Shown here piece by piece: positions 54,247 through 63,389 of a DNA stretch of 64,000 bases (its first letter is position 1; each line of letters starts with the position of its first letter). The stretch lies in contig NZ_JAUSUT010000001.1 of NCBI RefSeq assembly GCF_030814215.1, positions 4,650,001-4,714,000 on the forward strand, written 5' to 3'. The notes beneath the pieces were generated by a model. It had not been told where the DNA came from. It saw only the letters and a program-made list of their open reading frames with translations, and searched no databases. Both the position numbers and the translations under genes were made by a program. The DNA is from Amycolatopsis thermophila (GTDB lineage Bacteria > Actinomycetota > Actinomycetes > Mycobacteriales > Pseudonocardiaceae).

Positions 54247-54391
54247 GAACTGTTGATGACCTGCCAGTAACGCGCCCCGCTTTCGCCTCGATTCACTGGT
54301 AAGGCCCGCGCGGAGGGTGGGCGTGACACCTCCGGCAATGCCGTCTTGCCCGGCGCTCGAACTCCCCCTCGGAGCGTTGCGGCAGGCGAGT
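54247..54391. other. Non-coding gap
   Basis: 145 bases with nothing recognised, before the terminator at 54392. Confidence 0.4.
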
Positions 54392-54434
54392 GGCCCCCGA
54401 GCGCGGACTCCCAACTGCCCCGCGCTCGGGGGCC
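54392..54434 (-). terminator. Hairpin terminator of the lipoprotein gene
   Basis: A perfect 15-bp GC stem (GGCCCCCGAGCGCGG with CCGCGCTCGGGGGCC) has a 13-nt loop and begins immediately at the stop codon of the minus-strand gene. Confidence 0.85.
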
Positions 54435-55397
54435 CTATTCGTAGACCACGTACGACGGCCGCGGCGTCAACGCGAGCACCTGTTCGGGCGACATCAGGTG
54501 CTGACCGTTGCGCGTGTCTTCCTGGTAGAAGAGCTTGAACCCGGCGTTGACGAACGAGGGACGGCGCTTCATCACCATGTCCCAGGTGGCCTTCTTCGCC
54601 TCGGGGCTGCCGATGCCGTCCACGACGTTGATCACGGCGACCCCGTTGTGCCGCCTCAGGCCCTGGATGTCCTCGACCACCGACACGGCGACCTGGTGGT
54701 AGACCATGATCTTCTCCGGCAGTCCCCGGCGCGCGACGAGCGACGCGAGGTAGGCGGCCACGCCGTCCAGCTCCTGGCCGGTGGTGCGGCCGAACGCCTC
54801 GCCCGGCTCCACACCCGGTTCCACGGCCCACTCCGGATCGAGCGCGACGCCGACGTCCGGTTCGGTCAGCCACCGTTCGTAGGCCTGGACCTCGGGCAGG
54901 AAGTCCGCGCGGCCCGGCTGGATGTTGAGCAGCAACTGCCCGCCCAGCGCCCGCGCCTGGTCCAGGTAGCGCTGGATCGTGCTGTCGTTCGCGCGGCTGC
55001 GGTACATGCCGTCCGGACCCGGCGCCGGGTTCACCGTGGTCGCGATCAGTTCGACGACCGGGACGACCGGCCGGTCCTTCGGGTAGGTGCCGATCAGCTC
55101 ACGCAGCTGCGCGGACGCCTCCCGCAGATCCCCGGTCATGCGGCCCAGCGCCGGGCTGCCGGGCGCGCCGCAGTAGCCGACCAGCAGGTGGTCGGAGACC
55201 ACGCTGTGCGCCGTCACCTGGGCCGGGATCTTGCGCAGCCCGGCCGCCGGCGCGTCCAGCCGGGGCTGCGCCGGATGTCCGGAAAACGTGGGCACGGAAA
55301 AGAAACCGCCACCGCCGCACGCCGTCGTCGCCGCGCCCGCCAGGAGCGCGGTGAGGAACGCCCGCCTGCCCAGTCCGCCAGTCCTGTTCCCCGCCAT
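54435..55397 (-). CDS. Secreted lipoprotein of unknown function
   Basis: 320 residues. The N-terminus has a twin arginine-like GLGRRAFLTALLAGAATTAC with lipobox Cys28, suggesting Tat- or Sec-exported lipoprotein. The rest looks like a TIM-barrel domain: DHLLVGYCGAPGSP, RPVVPVVELIATTVNP, GGQLLLNIQPGRADFLPEVQAYERWLTEPDVGVALDPEWAVEPG, KIMVYHQVAVSVVEDI and YQEDTRNGQHLMSPEQVLAL. The acidic residues on strand ends resemble glycoside-hydrolase-like barrels, but I cannot assign a family. It ends in a strong terminator. Confidence 0.8.
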   Translation of the reverse strand: MAGNRTGGLGRRAFLTALLAGAATTACGGGGFFSVPTFSGHPAQPRLDAPAAGLRKIPAQVTAHSVVSDHLLVGYCGAPGSPALGRMTGDLREASAQLRELIGTYPKDRPVVPVVELIATTVNPAPGPDGMYRSRANDSTIQRYLDQARALGGQLLLNIQPGRADFLPEVQAYERWLTEPDVGVALDPEWAVEPGVEPGEAFGRTTGQELDGVAAYLASLVARRGLPEKIMVYHQVAVSVVEDIQGLRRHNGVAVINVVDGIGSPEAKKATWDMVMKRRPSFVNAGFKLFYQEDTRNGQHLMSPEQVLALTPRPSYVVYE

Positions 55398-55469
55398 GAC
55401 CGCGGGATGCCCGGTGATTCACCGCTTACACGCAGCAGCAGGAAAATCACTGCCCGCGAAACTACTTCG

Positions 55470-56855
55470 TTACCCGGGCAGCAGCTCGGTGACCAGGTGC
55501 GTCAGCTGGCGGAGGTTGCGGCACTCGTGCATCGGCACCACTCGGCCGTACTCGAGGGCGGCGGAATCACCGGTGCCCCAGGAGGAGCGGGCCTCCGGGT
55601 TGAGCCAGTACACGTGCTTGGCCCGGTCGGCGATCCGGCGCACCGCGTCCAGGTTCGGATCGCCGCCGTTGGTGCGGCCGTCACCCAGGATCAGGACCGA
55701 GGTGCGGGGGCCGATCGCGTCGGGCCACCCGTCCACGAAACTCGCCAGCGACCCGCCGTAGTCGCTGCTCATGCCCCAGCGGGTGAGCTTCGCCCGGGTC
55801 AGGATGCGCCGCGCGAGCCCCTCCGGGTCGGCCGCGCCCGCGGGGACCAGGCCGGTGATCTCGTCGGTCAGCTCGACGAACGCGAACGTGCGGATCTTGC
55901 TGAACTGGTCCGACAGCGCCTGCACCAGCAGCAGCGTGAACTGGGCGAAACCGGCGACCGACCCGGACATGTCGCACAGCAGCACCAGTTCCGGGCGGCC
56001 CGGGCGGCGGTCCCGCATCGCCGGGCGCATCGGCACCCCGCCGGTGGCCAGCGACCGCCGCAGCGTGCGGCGCAGGTCGATCTGCCCGCGCCGGGCACGA
56101 CGGCGGCGGGTCGCCAGGCGTGTGGCGAGCTTGCGGGACAGCGGCTGGATCGTGCGGCGCAGCTCGGCGAGCTGGGCGCGGGTGGCGTTGGTGAAGCTGA
56201 CCAGGTCGGTCTGCGGCGGCACCGCGTAGTGGGCGATGCGTTCGCGCCCGCGCAGCTCGGCCGTGCGCCGCCGCGCCTCGGCCTGCACCGCCTCGCGGTA
56301 GCGCGTGATGCGGGACCGCGCCTCGGTGCGCGCGACCGCGTCGCCGAAGGCGCCGGTGTCGGTGCGGATCGCGGCGAGCACCCGGTTCAGCAGCGCCTCC
56401 GGCCGGACCCGGTCCAGCGCCTGGTAGGCCGACCAGCCGCGCATCCCGCCCGCCCCACCGCCACCGGAACCGCCCTGGCCGAAGTTGCCGTAGCGGCCGA
56501 ACTCCTCGACCGCGGCCGCGGCCAGCGACCGCAGCCGCGCCTCGTCGCCCTCGGCGAGCGCGGCCACCAGGGCCTCCCGCAGCTCGGCGGCGTCCAGCGG
56601 CTTGTCCGCCGACTCGGCGGCGCCGACGGCGACCGGGAAGTACAGGTCGAACAGCGCGTCGAAGGTCGCCCGCTGACCCGAACGGCGCAGGACGGTCGCG
56701 GCCAGCGCCGCCCGCAGTTGCTCGCGGTCGGCGAGCCCGAGCACGTCCACCGCGGCGGCCGCGTCGACCGTCTCGCCGGGGCCGACCGGGATGCCGTGCT
56801 CGCGCAGGGAGCCGACGAACTCCACCAGCCGCCCGGGCAGCGCGGACGCGGTCAT
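55470..56855 (-). CDS. VWA-domain (CoxE-like) protein
   Basis: 461 residues. An N-terminal helical region (GRLVEFVGSLREHGIPVGPGETVDAAAAVDVLGLADREQLRAALAATVLR) is the CoxE-like part. The C-terminal VWA domain has the MIDAS motif in LVLLCDMSGSVAGFAQFTLLLVQAL (D-x-S-x-S) and LILGDGRTNGGDPNLDAV. A Gly-rich linker lies near residue 130. It overlaps the MoxR ATPase gene by ATGA; such MoxR-VWA pairs act as chaperone-like machines for metal-enzyme or complex assembly. Confidence 0.9.
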   Translation of the reverse strand: MTASALPGRLVEFVGSLREHGIPVGPGETVDAAAAVDVLGLADREQLRAALAATVLRRSGQRATFDALFDLYFPVAVGAAESADKPLDAAELREALVAALAEGDEARLRSLAAAAVEEFGRYGNFGQGGSGGGGAGGMRGWSAYQALDRVRPEALLNRVLAAIRTDTGAFGDAVARTEARSRITRYREAVQAEARRRTAELRGRERIAHYAVPPQTDLVSFTNATRAQLAELRRTIQPLSRKLATRLATRRRRARRGQIDLRRTLRRSLATGGVPMRPAMRDRRPGRPELVLLCDMSGSVAGFAQFTLLLVQALSDQFSKIRTFAFVELTDEITGLVPAGAADPEGLARRILTRAKLTRWGMSSDYGGSLASFVDGWPDAIGPRTSVLILGDGRTNGGDPNLDAVRRIADRAKHVYWLNPEARSSWGTGDSAALEYGRVVPMHECRNLRQLTHLVTELLPG

Positions 56856-57727
56856 GACAGGAGCGTGTCGAGCCGCAGCTCCGCCGCGGCCTTCCGGTGG
56901 TCGCTCTGGTACTTGAGGATCACGCCGAGGCTGGTCTCGACCACCTGCTCGTCGAGCGTGTCGGCGCCGAGCGCGAGCAGCGTGCGGGCCCAGTCGACCG
57001 TCTCGGCGATCGAGGGGGCCTTGCGCAGCTCCATCGTGCGCAGCGCGCCGACCACGCGCACCACCGAGTCGGCCAGCGTGGCGTCCAGACCGGGCACCTT
57101 GAGGGCGACGATGTCCCGTTCCAGCTCGGGCGAGGGGAAATCCAGGTGCAGGAACAGGCAGCGCCGCTTGAGCGCCTCCGACAGCTCGCGCGTGGCGTTG
57201 GAGGTGAGCAGCACGAACGGGCGGCGCTGCGCGGTGATCGTGCCCAGCTCGGGGACCGTCACCTGGAAGTCGCCCAGGACCTCCAGCAGCAGGCCCTCCA
57301 TCTCGACGTCGGCCTTGTCGGTCTCGTCGATCAGCAGGACGGTCGGGTCCGGGTTGCGGATCGCCTTCAGCAGCGGCCGGGGGAGCAGGAACTCCTCGCT
57401 GAACACCTCGTCGCGGGCCTGGTCCCAGCCCTCGTCGCGGCCGGCGGTGATGCGCAGCAGCTGCTTGGCGTGGTTCCACTCGTAGAGCGCGCGGGCCTCG
57501 TCGATGCCCTCGTAGCACTGCAGCCGGACCAGGTCGCTGCCGGTGGCCTGCGCCAGCGCACGGGCCAGCTCGGTCTTGCCGACGCCCGCCGGGCCCTCGA
57601 CCAGCAGCGGCTTGCCCAGGCGATCGGCGAGGAAGACGGTGGTGGCCACGGCGGTCGACGCCAGGTAACCGGCCCCGGCCAGGCGCTCGACGACCTCGTC
57701 CACCGAGCCGAACAACGGCTCCTGCAT
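56852..57727 (-). CDS. MoxR-family AAA+ ATPase
   Basis: 291 residues. Walker A LLVEGPAGVGKTELARALAQATG, Walker B PTVLLIDETDKADVEMEGLLLEVLGDFQVTVPELG, sensor LLTSNATRELSEALKRRCLFLHLDFPS. The domain arrangement fits the CoxD/MoxR group. ATG 57725-57727 follows GAGGAG. Partner of the VWA protein downstream. MoxR-VWA pairs of this group are linked to CO-dehydrogenase-type enzymes, and one such molybdenum hydroxylase lies at 31-35 kb in this window; a functional link is speculative. Confidence 0.93.
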   Translation of the reverse strand: MQEPLFGSVDEVVERLAGAGYLASTAVATTVFLADRLGKPLLVEGPAGVGKTELARALAQATGSDLVRLQCYEGIDEARALYEWNHAKQLLRITAGRDEGWDQARDEVFSEEFLLPRPLLKAIRNPDPTVLLIDETDKADVEMEGLLLEVLGDFQVTVPELGTITAQRRPFVLLTSNATRELSEALKRRCLFLHLDFPSPELERDIVALKVPGLDATLADSVVRVVGALRTMELRKAPSIAETVDWARTLLALGADTLDEQVVETSLGVILKYQSDHRKAAAELRLDTLLS

Positions 57728-57834
57728 CGGCCACTCCTCTTCCGCGGTGCGTAACCCTCCCATTCTGGACTTCCGAACCGCGTTCGGTCGCCGGGATCGT
57801 GCGCAAGGTCACCCGCGCCGCGCGGAACCGGAGG

Positions 57835-58587
57835 TCACCGGGTGCAGGCGGCCAGCACCCGGCGCAGCACCGCGGCCTCACCGGTGACCTCCAGCGGGTG
57901 CGCCGTGCCCCGGCCCCACAGCCACAGGTACACGTCCGGCGCGTCGCCGGCGACCCGCCCGTCCGCGGCCCCGGCCGCTTCGCGGAGCACGTCCGGATCG
58001 CCCTCCCCGTCGGGCATCCGCACCGTCCACACGCGACCCGGGCACCGCACCTGGATCACCTCGCCCCGGCCGGTGACTGTGACGGCGGGCCCCGGGGCGG
58101 GCCGGTTCGGTTCCGCCAGCCACAACGTCAGGACCTCGTCCACCCCGTCGGCCGCCAGCACCGGGTCGACCACCGGTGGCATGCCCAGCGCCTGCTCCAG
58201 GTCCACCCGGTGCACGGTGAACTCGTGCGCCATCCGGCGCCGCCAGAACCCGAACGTGCGGTCGGCGGGGGACCAGGTCTGGCACGGGAAGCTGGGCGGC
58301 CTGCTGGCGAGGCTGCGGAACAGGCCGTCGGCCGCCGCCCGGAACCACTCCAGCGCGTCCTGCCCCGCGGAGGGTTCCCGCTCCCACTCCAGCGGCGGCG
58401 TCTGGGTGTCCACCCACGCGGTGACCCGGTGGGCGACGCCGCCGAGGTGCTCCACGAGCGTGCCGGTCGTCCACCCCGGACAGGCCGGGACCGGGAGATC
58501 CGGGTCGGCCGGAGTGGCGAGGACCCCGATCCCGTGGATCTCGGCGCGCAGCGTGTCGAGGAGGAACGGCTGATCGGGCTTGGTCAT
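57835..58587 (-). CDS. Maleylpyruvate isomerase-like mycothiol-dependent protein
   Basis: 250 residues. An N-terminal DinB-fold (MDMPI_N) domain has VPACPGWTTGTLVEHLGGVAHRV (first His) and MAHEFTVHRVDLEQAL (second and third metal His), followed by an MDMPI_C domain (VTVTGRGEVIQVRCPGRVW, DAPDVYLWLWGRG). It is the metal/mycothiol-dependent fold of actinobacteria; substrate unknown. Confidence 0.9.
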   Translation of the reverse strand: MTKPDQPFLLDTLRAEIHGIGVLATPADPDLPVPACPGWTTGTLVEHLGGVAHRVTAWVDTQTPPLEWEREPSAGQDALEWFRAAADGLFRSLASRPPSFPCQTWSPADRTFGFWRRRMAHEFTVHRVDLEQALGMPPVVDPVLAADGVDEVLTLWLAEPNRPAPGPAVTVTGRGEVIQVRCPGRVWTVRMPDGEGDPDVLREAAGAADGRVAGDAPDVYLWLWGRGTAHPLEVTGEAAVLRRVLAACTR

Positions 58588-58898
58588 GACCCGGCCGAAG
58601 ATACCGGCCGGCCGATGGACGCGGGGGACGGATTCACTCCGAAGTGGACGTTTCAGGACCGGGTGTCACAGCGGTCGCCGGGCGGCGGTCACCGCACCGT
58701 CGCCACCCGGACGTCCTCCGGGCCCGGCGCGCGACCGCCGGCGGCCCGGGCCGCGGGCGCAGGGCCGTGCCAGGCCGCTCCGGCGGCCGGAACAGCTCCT
58801 CGAGACTGGTGGTGTGCGCCCCGCCGGGTACGCTGGGTTGGAAGCGGTGCGGAACAGCAGCCGCTCACCCAGTGCGCCCGAAGGGCAGGCGAGCGCGC
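58588..58898. other. Intergenic region
   Basis: 311 bases between the divergent isomerase-like and STAS genes. No RNA gene or long repeat seen; it presumably holds both promoters. Confidence 0.45.
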
Positions 58899-59276
58899 AT
58901 GACTCATGCCTCGCACGTCCCCGACGAACCGACCGGACTGCCCCGATCCGCGGCACTCACCGTCCACGCCCGCTGGCCGGACCGGCGGGTCGCGGTCCTC
59001 GCGGTCGCCGGCGAACTGGACCTGGCCACCGCGCCCCGCTTGGAGGCCGCGCTGCGCCGCCTCGCGGCCCGCCGCCCGCGGCTGGTCGTCATCGACCTGA
59101 CCGGCGTGGTGTTCCTCGGCTCCTCCGGCCTGGCGGTGCTCACCGCGGCCGGCACGCTCGGCGTCGTGCTGCGCATCGTCGCGCCCGGGTCGCTGGGCCG
59201 CATCTTCGCGCTCACCGCGCTGGACAAGGTCCTGCACCTCCACGACACCGTCGAAGAGGCGCTGGCCGCGGGCTGA
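58899..59276 (+). CDS. STAS-domain anti-sigma factor antagonist
   Basis: 125 residues. A single STAS domain: VAVLAVAGELDLATAPRLEAALRRLA, RLVVIDLTGVVFLGSSGLAVLTAAGTLG. The phosphorylatable Ser is in FLGSSGLAVL. It should bind RsbW-type kinases such as those at 25439-26068 or in the 26153-28303 phosphatase (inference). ATG 58899 follows AAGGGCAGGCGAG. Confidence 0.93.
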   Translation: MTHASHVPDEPTGLPRSAALTVHARWPDRRVAVLAVAGELDLATAPRLEAALRRLAARRPRLVVIDLTGVVFLGSSGLAVLTAAGTLGVVLRIVAPGSLGRIFALTALDKVLHLHDTVEEALAAG

Positions 59277-59284
59277 GCCGGGGG

Positions 59285-59998
59285 TCACGAGGCGCGCAAC
59301 GCCGCCTCGATCCCGGTGAGCAGGCAGTCCAGGCCGAATTCGAAGCGCGCCGCGGGGTCGGGGTCGCCGGCCTCCAGCACCCGGCGGTTGAAGTGCGGGT
59401 ACCGGCCGGACTCGACCACCTGGCGCACGTAGGCGCCCACCCAGTCGCGCCACTCGTCCTCGGTCATCCCGGTGCGGCGCTGCACCTCCAGCTCGGCCAG
59501 CTCGGCCGACACCGCGCCCAGCACGTGCGTGTTGATCGCGTTCACCACCATCGAGGCCAGGGTCGGATCGTCCGTCACCCGGGACACGATGCCCAGCTCG
59601 TGGTCGGCGCGGGCGATCACGTTGGGTCCGAGCGCGGGCCGTCGGGCCGCCTGCACGGCGAGCCACGGGTGCCGCAGCAGCACGCCACGGTAGTGGCGGG
59701 CCACCGCGGCCAGCTCGTCGCGCCAGCCGCCCGTGGCCTCCGGCAGCGGCTCCGCGCCGAAGATCGCGTCCACCATCAGCTCGATCAGCTCGTCCTTGCT
59801 CGCCACGTACCGGTAGAGGGACGTGGTGCCCGAGCCCATCTCGCTCGCGATGCGGCGCATCGACAGCGCGTCGAGGCCTTCGGCGTCGGCGAGCGCGATG
59901 GCCGTCCGGACGATCTTGTCCTCGGTGACGACCGGACGGGTGCGGGTGGTCCGGTCGCGCATCCAGACGGCGGTGGGCGGGTTCTTCGAGGGCGGCAT
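59285..59998 (-). CDS. TetR-family repressor
   Basis: 237 residues. The HTH is KIVRTAIALADAEGLDALSMRRIASEMGSGTTSLYRYVASKDELIELMVDAIFG; the C-terminal part is TetR_C-like (tetracycline repressor type). ATG 59996-59998 is used; GTG 60002-60004 is the alternative. It is divergent from the FAD monooxygenase, with two palindromes in the 70-bp gap, the standard arrangement for a TetR repressor controlling its neighbour. Confidence 0.92.
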   Translation of the reverse strand: MPPSKNPPTAVWMRDRTTRTRPVVTEDKIVRTAIALADAEGLDALSMRRIASEMGSGTTSLYRYVASKDELIELMVDAIFGAEPLPEATGGWRDELAAVARHYRGVLLRHPWLAVQAARRPALGPNVIARADHELGIVSRVTDDPTLASMVVNAINTHVLGAVSAELAELEVQRRTGMTEDEWRDWVGAYVRQVVESGRYPHFNRRVLEAGDPDPAARFEFGLDCLLTGIEAALRAS

Positions 59999-60053
59999 GG
60001 GCACACCGTACTTCTCGGGTACAGTGTGCCCAGTAGTGGGAACGCTGTTCCCA
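59999..60053. promoter_or_regulatory. Two operator palindromes between the TetR and monooxygenase genes
   Basis: GGGCACACCGTA (59999-60010) pairs with TACAGTGTGCCC (60020-60031), 11 of 12 matching, and TGGGAAC-GCT-GTTCCCA (60037-60053) is a perfect 7-bp-arm repeat. They fill the divergent gap and lie over the expected promoters. Confidence 0.7.
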
Positions 60054-60068
60054 GGGAGGAGAGCGCAC

Positions 60069-61589
60069 ATGCCGGACGTGGTGATCGCCGGTGGCGGGTC
60101 GGTCGGCCTGGCCACCGCCGTGTTCCTCGCGCACCACGGGGTGCGCGCCCACGTGGTCGAGCGCCGGGCGGGTCTGTCCGAGCATCCGCGGGCGCTCGGG
60201 ATCAGCCCGCGCACGCTGGAGTTCTTCCGCGAGACCGGGCTGGGCGAGTCGCTGGAGGCCGTCGCGGTCCGCTCGACGGCGATGTGGAAGGCGAACGCCC
60301 GCACCGTGGCGGAGATCGACCGTGACCGCGCGCCCCGCCGCCCCCCGCTGGTGGTGCCGGAGGTGTCGCCGGAGATGCCGCGCGGGCACTACCCGCAGGA
60401 CCGGCTCGACGCCGTCCTCCTGCCGGCCGCGCGGGAGCGGGGCGCGACGGTGGAGTTCGGGGTCGCCGTCACCGGCGTGGAGCAGGACCCCGACGGGGTG
60501 TCGGTGGCGTTGTCGGACGGGCGGGTGCTGCGCACCCGGTACCTGGTCGGGGCGGACGGGGTGAACACCGCGGTGCGGCCCGCGCTCGGCATCGGCACGA
60601 CCGGGCCCGGCGAGGTGGGGGACCCGGTGCTGAACATCCTGTTCGAAGCCGACCTCGACGCGCGTTTCGGCCTGATGCCGGCGATGACCGAGATCCGGCA
60701 CCCGGACGTCCGCGGGATGCTGATGAGCGTCGGCGAGCGTCGGTGGGTGCTGCACACCGGGGCGCCGGGGACGCCGGAGGAGCTGGTGCGCACGGCGATC
60801 GGCGCCGACGTGCCGGTGACGGTGATCGCCGCCAAGTGGTGGCGGGCGACGCTGCGGATGGCCGAGGAGTTCCGTGCCGGGCGGGCGTTCCTGGTGGGGG
60901 ACGCGGCGCGGGCGATCACGCCGCTGGGGGCGTTCGGGCTCAACACCGGCCTGGCCGACGCGCACAACCTGGCGTGGAAGCTGGCGATGGTGCTCGCCGG
61001 GCGGGCCGGCGAGCGGCTGCTGGACACCTACCACGACGAGCGGCACGCGGTGGCCGAGCTCGTGACGCGGCAGGCGGTGCTGCGGTGGCGGAACCCGCGG
61101 CTGCACTGGGACCCCTCGGCGGTGGCCGAGCGCGCGGCGGTGGGTGCGTGGCACGCGCCGGTGGTCGCGATGGGCTACCGGTACGACTCCGCGGCGGTGA
61201 TCGACGCGGTCGTCGACATGCCGTCCACAGAGGACGTTCTGCTGTCGCTGGACGGCGCCGCGGGGTCCCGGTTGCCGCACCGGTGGGTGTCGGCCGCGGT
61301 ATCCACACTGGACCTGGTGCGGTCGCGGTTCACGGTGTTCGCGGCGGAGGCGGACTGGGCCGAGGTGGACTGGGCCGACGCGGCGGACAAGGCGGGAGCA
61401 CGGCTGGGGTTGACGGTGGGGACGGCCCTGGTCGCCGACCCCGGGTGGCCGGCGCAGGTCGGGCTGTCCGCGGGCGGCGCGCTGCTGGTGCGGCCGGACG
61501 GGTTCGTCGCGTGGCGCTCACCGGTGCCGGTGCCGGAGCCGGACGCCGTGCTGGAGTCGGTGCTGGCGCGTGTCACCGGGTTGCGTTGA
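60069..61589 (+). CDS. FAD-dependent aromatic/polyketide-type monooxygenase
   Basis: 506 residues, class A flavoprotein hydroxylase. FAD motif VVIAGGGSVGLATAVFLAHHG, then DG-type YLVGADGVNTAVRPALGI, then GRAFLVGDAARAITPLGAFGLNTGLADAHNLAWKLAMVLAG. The C-terminal thioredoxin-like domain includes PDGFVAWRSPVP. These enzymes hydroxylate phenols, polyketides or antibiotics such as rifampicin and tetracycline. Control by an adjacent TetR_C-type repressor is consistent with drug or phenol inducibility. GGGAGGAGAG precedes ATG 60069. Confidence 0.92.
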   Translation: MPDVVIAGGGSVGLATAVFLAHHGVRAHVVERRAGLSEHPRALGISPRTLEFFRETGLGESLEAVAVRSTAMWKANARTVAEIDRDRAPRRPPLVVPEVSPEMPRGHYPQDRLDAVLLPAARERGATVEFGVAVTGVEQDPDGVSVALSDGRVLRTRYLVGADGVNTAVRPALGIGTTGPGEVGDPVLNILFEADLDARFGLMPAMTEIRHPDVRGMLMSVGERRWVLHTGAPGTPEELVRTAIGADVPVTVIAAKWWRATLRMAEEFRAGRAFLVGDAARAITPLGAFGLNTGLADAHNLAWKLAMVLAGRAGERLLDTYHDERHAVAELVTRQAVLRWRNPRLHWDPSAVAERAAVGAWHAPVVAMGYRYDSAAVIDAVVDMPSTEDVLLSLDGAAGSRLPHRWVSAAVSTLDLVRSRFTVFAAEADWAEVDWADAADKAGARLGLTVGTALVADPGWPAQVGLSAGGALLVRPDGFVAWRSPVPVPEPDAVLESVLARVTGLR

Positions 61590-61674
61590 TCCGGCCCGCC
61601 ACGACGACGACCGTCGGCGCGCGCCGCCGTGCGCGCGGGGTGGGCGCCACTGGTCTTGCGTGGGACACTGGGGC

Positions 61675-62229
61675 ATGCTCTTCGACCGGAGGGCGATCGA
61701 GGGACTTGCCGACGGCAGCGTCACGGTGGCCTTCCGCCGGTGGGACGCGCCGCGCGTGCGCCCCGGTTCGCGCATGCGCACCGCGGCCGGGGTGGTCGAG
61801 GTGACCTCGGTCGAGGAGGTCGGTTCCGTCACCGACGAGGACGCCCGCGCGGCGGGTGCCGCCTCCGCGGCCGAGGTGGCGGGCCGCGGGACCGGGCGGC
61901 TCTACCGCATCGGTCTGCGTGTCGTGGGCCCGGACCCGCGCGTGGCGCTGCGCTCGTCGGCCGACCTGAGCGACGACGACCGCGCCGGGATCGGCGCCGC
62001 GCTGTGGCGGCTGGACCGCGTGGCGGAGGTGCCGTGGACGGGCGCGCTGCTGCGGCTGATCGCCGAGAACGAGGCGGTGCGGGCGGCCGACCTGGCCGAC
62101 CGGGTGGGCCTGCCCAGGGACGTGTTCAAACGCCGCGTGCGCCGGCTCAAGGAGCTCGGGCTCACGGAGAGCCTGGACATCGGATACCGGATATCGCCAC
62201 GAGGTCGCGCCTTCCTCGCTGGTGGCTGA
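61675..62229 (+). CDS. ASCH/PUA-like and winged-helix protein
   Basis: 184 residues. The N-terminal part MLFDRRAIEGLADGSVTVAFRRWDAPRVRPGSRMRTAAGVVEVTSVEEV resembles ASCH domains, which bind RNA or nucleotides. The C-terminal part is a winged helix (LLRLIAENEAVRAADLADRVGLPRDVFKRRVRRLKELGLTESLDIGYRISPRGRAFL). It may link nucleotide or RNA sensing to DNA binding; the family role is unknown. ATG 61675 has no good ribosome binding site and could be leaderless. Confidence 0.82.
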   Translation: MLFDRRAIEGLADGSVTVAFRRWDAPRVRPGSRMRTAAGVVEVTSVEEVGSVTDEDARAAGAASAAEVAGRGTGRLYRIGLRVVGPDPRVALRSSADLSDDDRAGIGAALWRLDRVAEVPWTGALLRLIAENEAVRAADLADRVGLPRDVFKRRVRRLKELGLTESLDIGYRISPRGRAFLAGG

Positions 62230-62243
62230 TCCCGCTCGCGCGC

Positions 62244-63389
62244 TCAGGCCAGCGCGTGCAGCACCGCCGCGGCCAGGGCGCTTCGTTCCAGCATGCCGTC
62301 GATGCTGATGTGCTCGTGCCGGGCGTGCGCGCCGTCGCCGACCGCGCCGAAGCCGTCGAGCACCGGGATGTCCAGCGCGGCCACGAAGTTGCCGTCGCTG
62401 GCGCCGCCCACCGCGCATTCCCGCAGCGTCACACCCAGCTCCGCGGCGAGGTCCCGGGCCAGCCCGAACAACCGCGCGATCCCCGCGGACCGCTCCATCA
62501 CCGGCCGGTTCCAACCGCCCTCGACCGACACCGTCGCCCGCGGGTCGGCCGCTCCCAGCCCGGCCAGCGCGGCCTCCACCCGCGCCGCCTCCGCCGCGCT
62601 GGACACCCGCACGTCGACCTCGCCCGAGGCGGCCCCGGCGATCACGTTGCCCCGCGACCCGCCGGAAATCACCCCCACGTTCACCGTCGTGCCCGCGCCG
62701 TGATCGGTCAGCCCGTGCAGCGTCAGCACCATCCGCGCGATCTCGTCCACCGCGCTGGCGCCCTTGCCCGGGTCGAGCCCGGCGTGCGCCTCGACCCCCG
62801 TCGCGCTGATCCGGTATATCCCCACGCCCTTGCGGGCGGTCTTCAGCGCGCCGTCGGCCGCCGCCTCGAACACCAGCGCCGCCTGGACACCCGACGCCGA
62901 CGCCTCGATCACCGGCCGCGACACCGGGCTGCCGATCTCCTCGTCGCCGTTGAGCACCAGCCGCACCGGCGGCCGCGGCAACCCGGCCGCCTCCAGCGCC
63001 CGCAGCGCCCACACCGCCTGCACCAGCCCGGACTTCATGTCGAACACACCCGGACCGGTCGCCCGGTCACCGTCCACGGTGAACGGCCAGCCGGCGAGCG
63101 TCCCCTGTGGCCACACCGTGTCGTAGTGGCACAGCAGCAACACCGGCGCGGCACCCGAACCCGGGTAGTCGTACACCCGCACGTCGCCGAAGCGGCCGCC
63201 CTCGGTGACCTGCACCGACGACGGCTCACCCAGCCGCGCCCGCAGCCAGCCGTCCAACCAGGACAGTCCGGCCTCGAGCAGCAACCGGTCGGTGCTCGGG
63301 GTCTCCAGGTCGACGTACCGGCCCAGGTCGTCGACCATCTCCTCGCGGTGTGCCCGCACCCACTCGTGCAACGCCCGGACGTCGCTCAC
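62244..63389 (-). CDS. M20-family metallopeptidase
   Basis: 381 residues, glutamate-carboxypeptidase-like. Metal ligands: LLCHYDTVWP (His, Asp), FDMKSG (bridging Asp), NGDEEIGSP (catalytic and metal Glu), and the C-terminal His in ARHEHISIDGM. The dimerisation domain has VGIYRISATGVEAHAGLDPGKG. GTG 63387-63389 overlaps the ketopantoate-reductase-like gene stop. Confidence 0.91.
   Translation of the reverse strand: MSDVRALHEWVRAHREEMVDDLGRYVDLETPSTDRLLLEAGLSWLDGWLRARLGEPSSVQVTEGGRFGDVRVYDYPGSGAAPVLLLCHYDTVWPQGTLAGWPFTVDGDRATGPGVFDMKSGLVQAVWALRALEAAGLPRPPVRLVLNGDEEIGSPVSRPVIEASASGVQAALVFEAAADGALKTARKGVGIYRISATGVEAHAGLDPGKGASAVDEIARMVLTLHGLTDHGAGTTVNVGVISGGSRGNVIAGAASGEVDVRVSSAAEAARVEAALAGLGAADPRATVSVEGGWNRPVMERSAGIARLFGLARDLAAELGVTLRECAVGGASDGNFVAALDIPVLDGFGAVGDGAHARHEHISIDGMLERSALAAAVLHALA

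Noticed and set aside
54390-57485. Open frame of about 1030 codons on the plus strand
   Set aside because: Antisense of the lipoprotein, VWA and MoxR genes; it crosses a terminator hairpin and has no recognisable domain.
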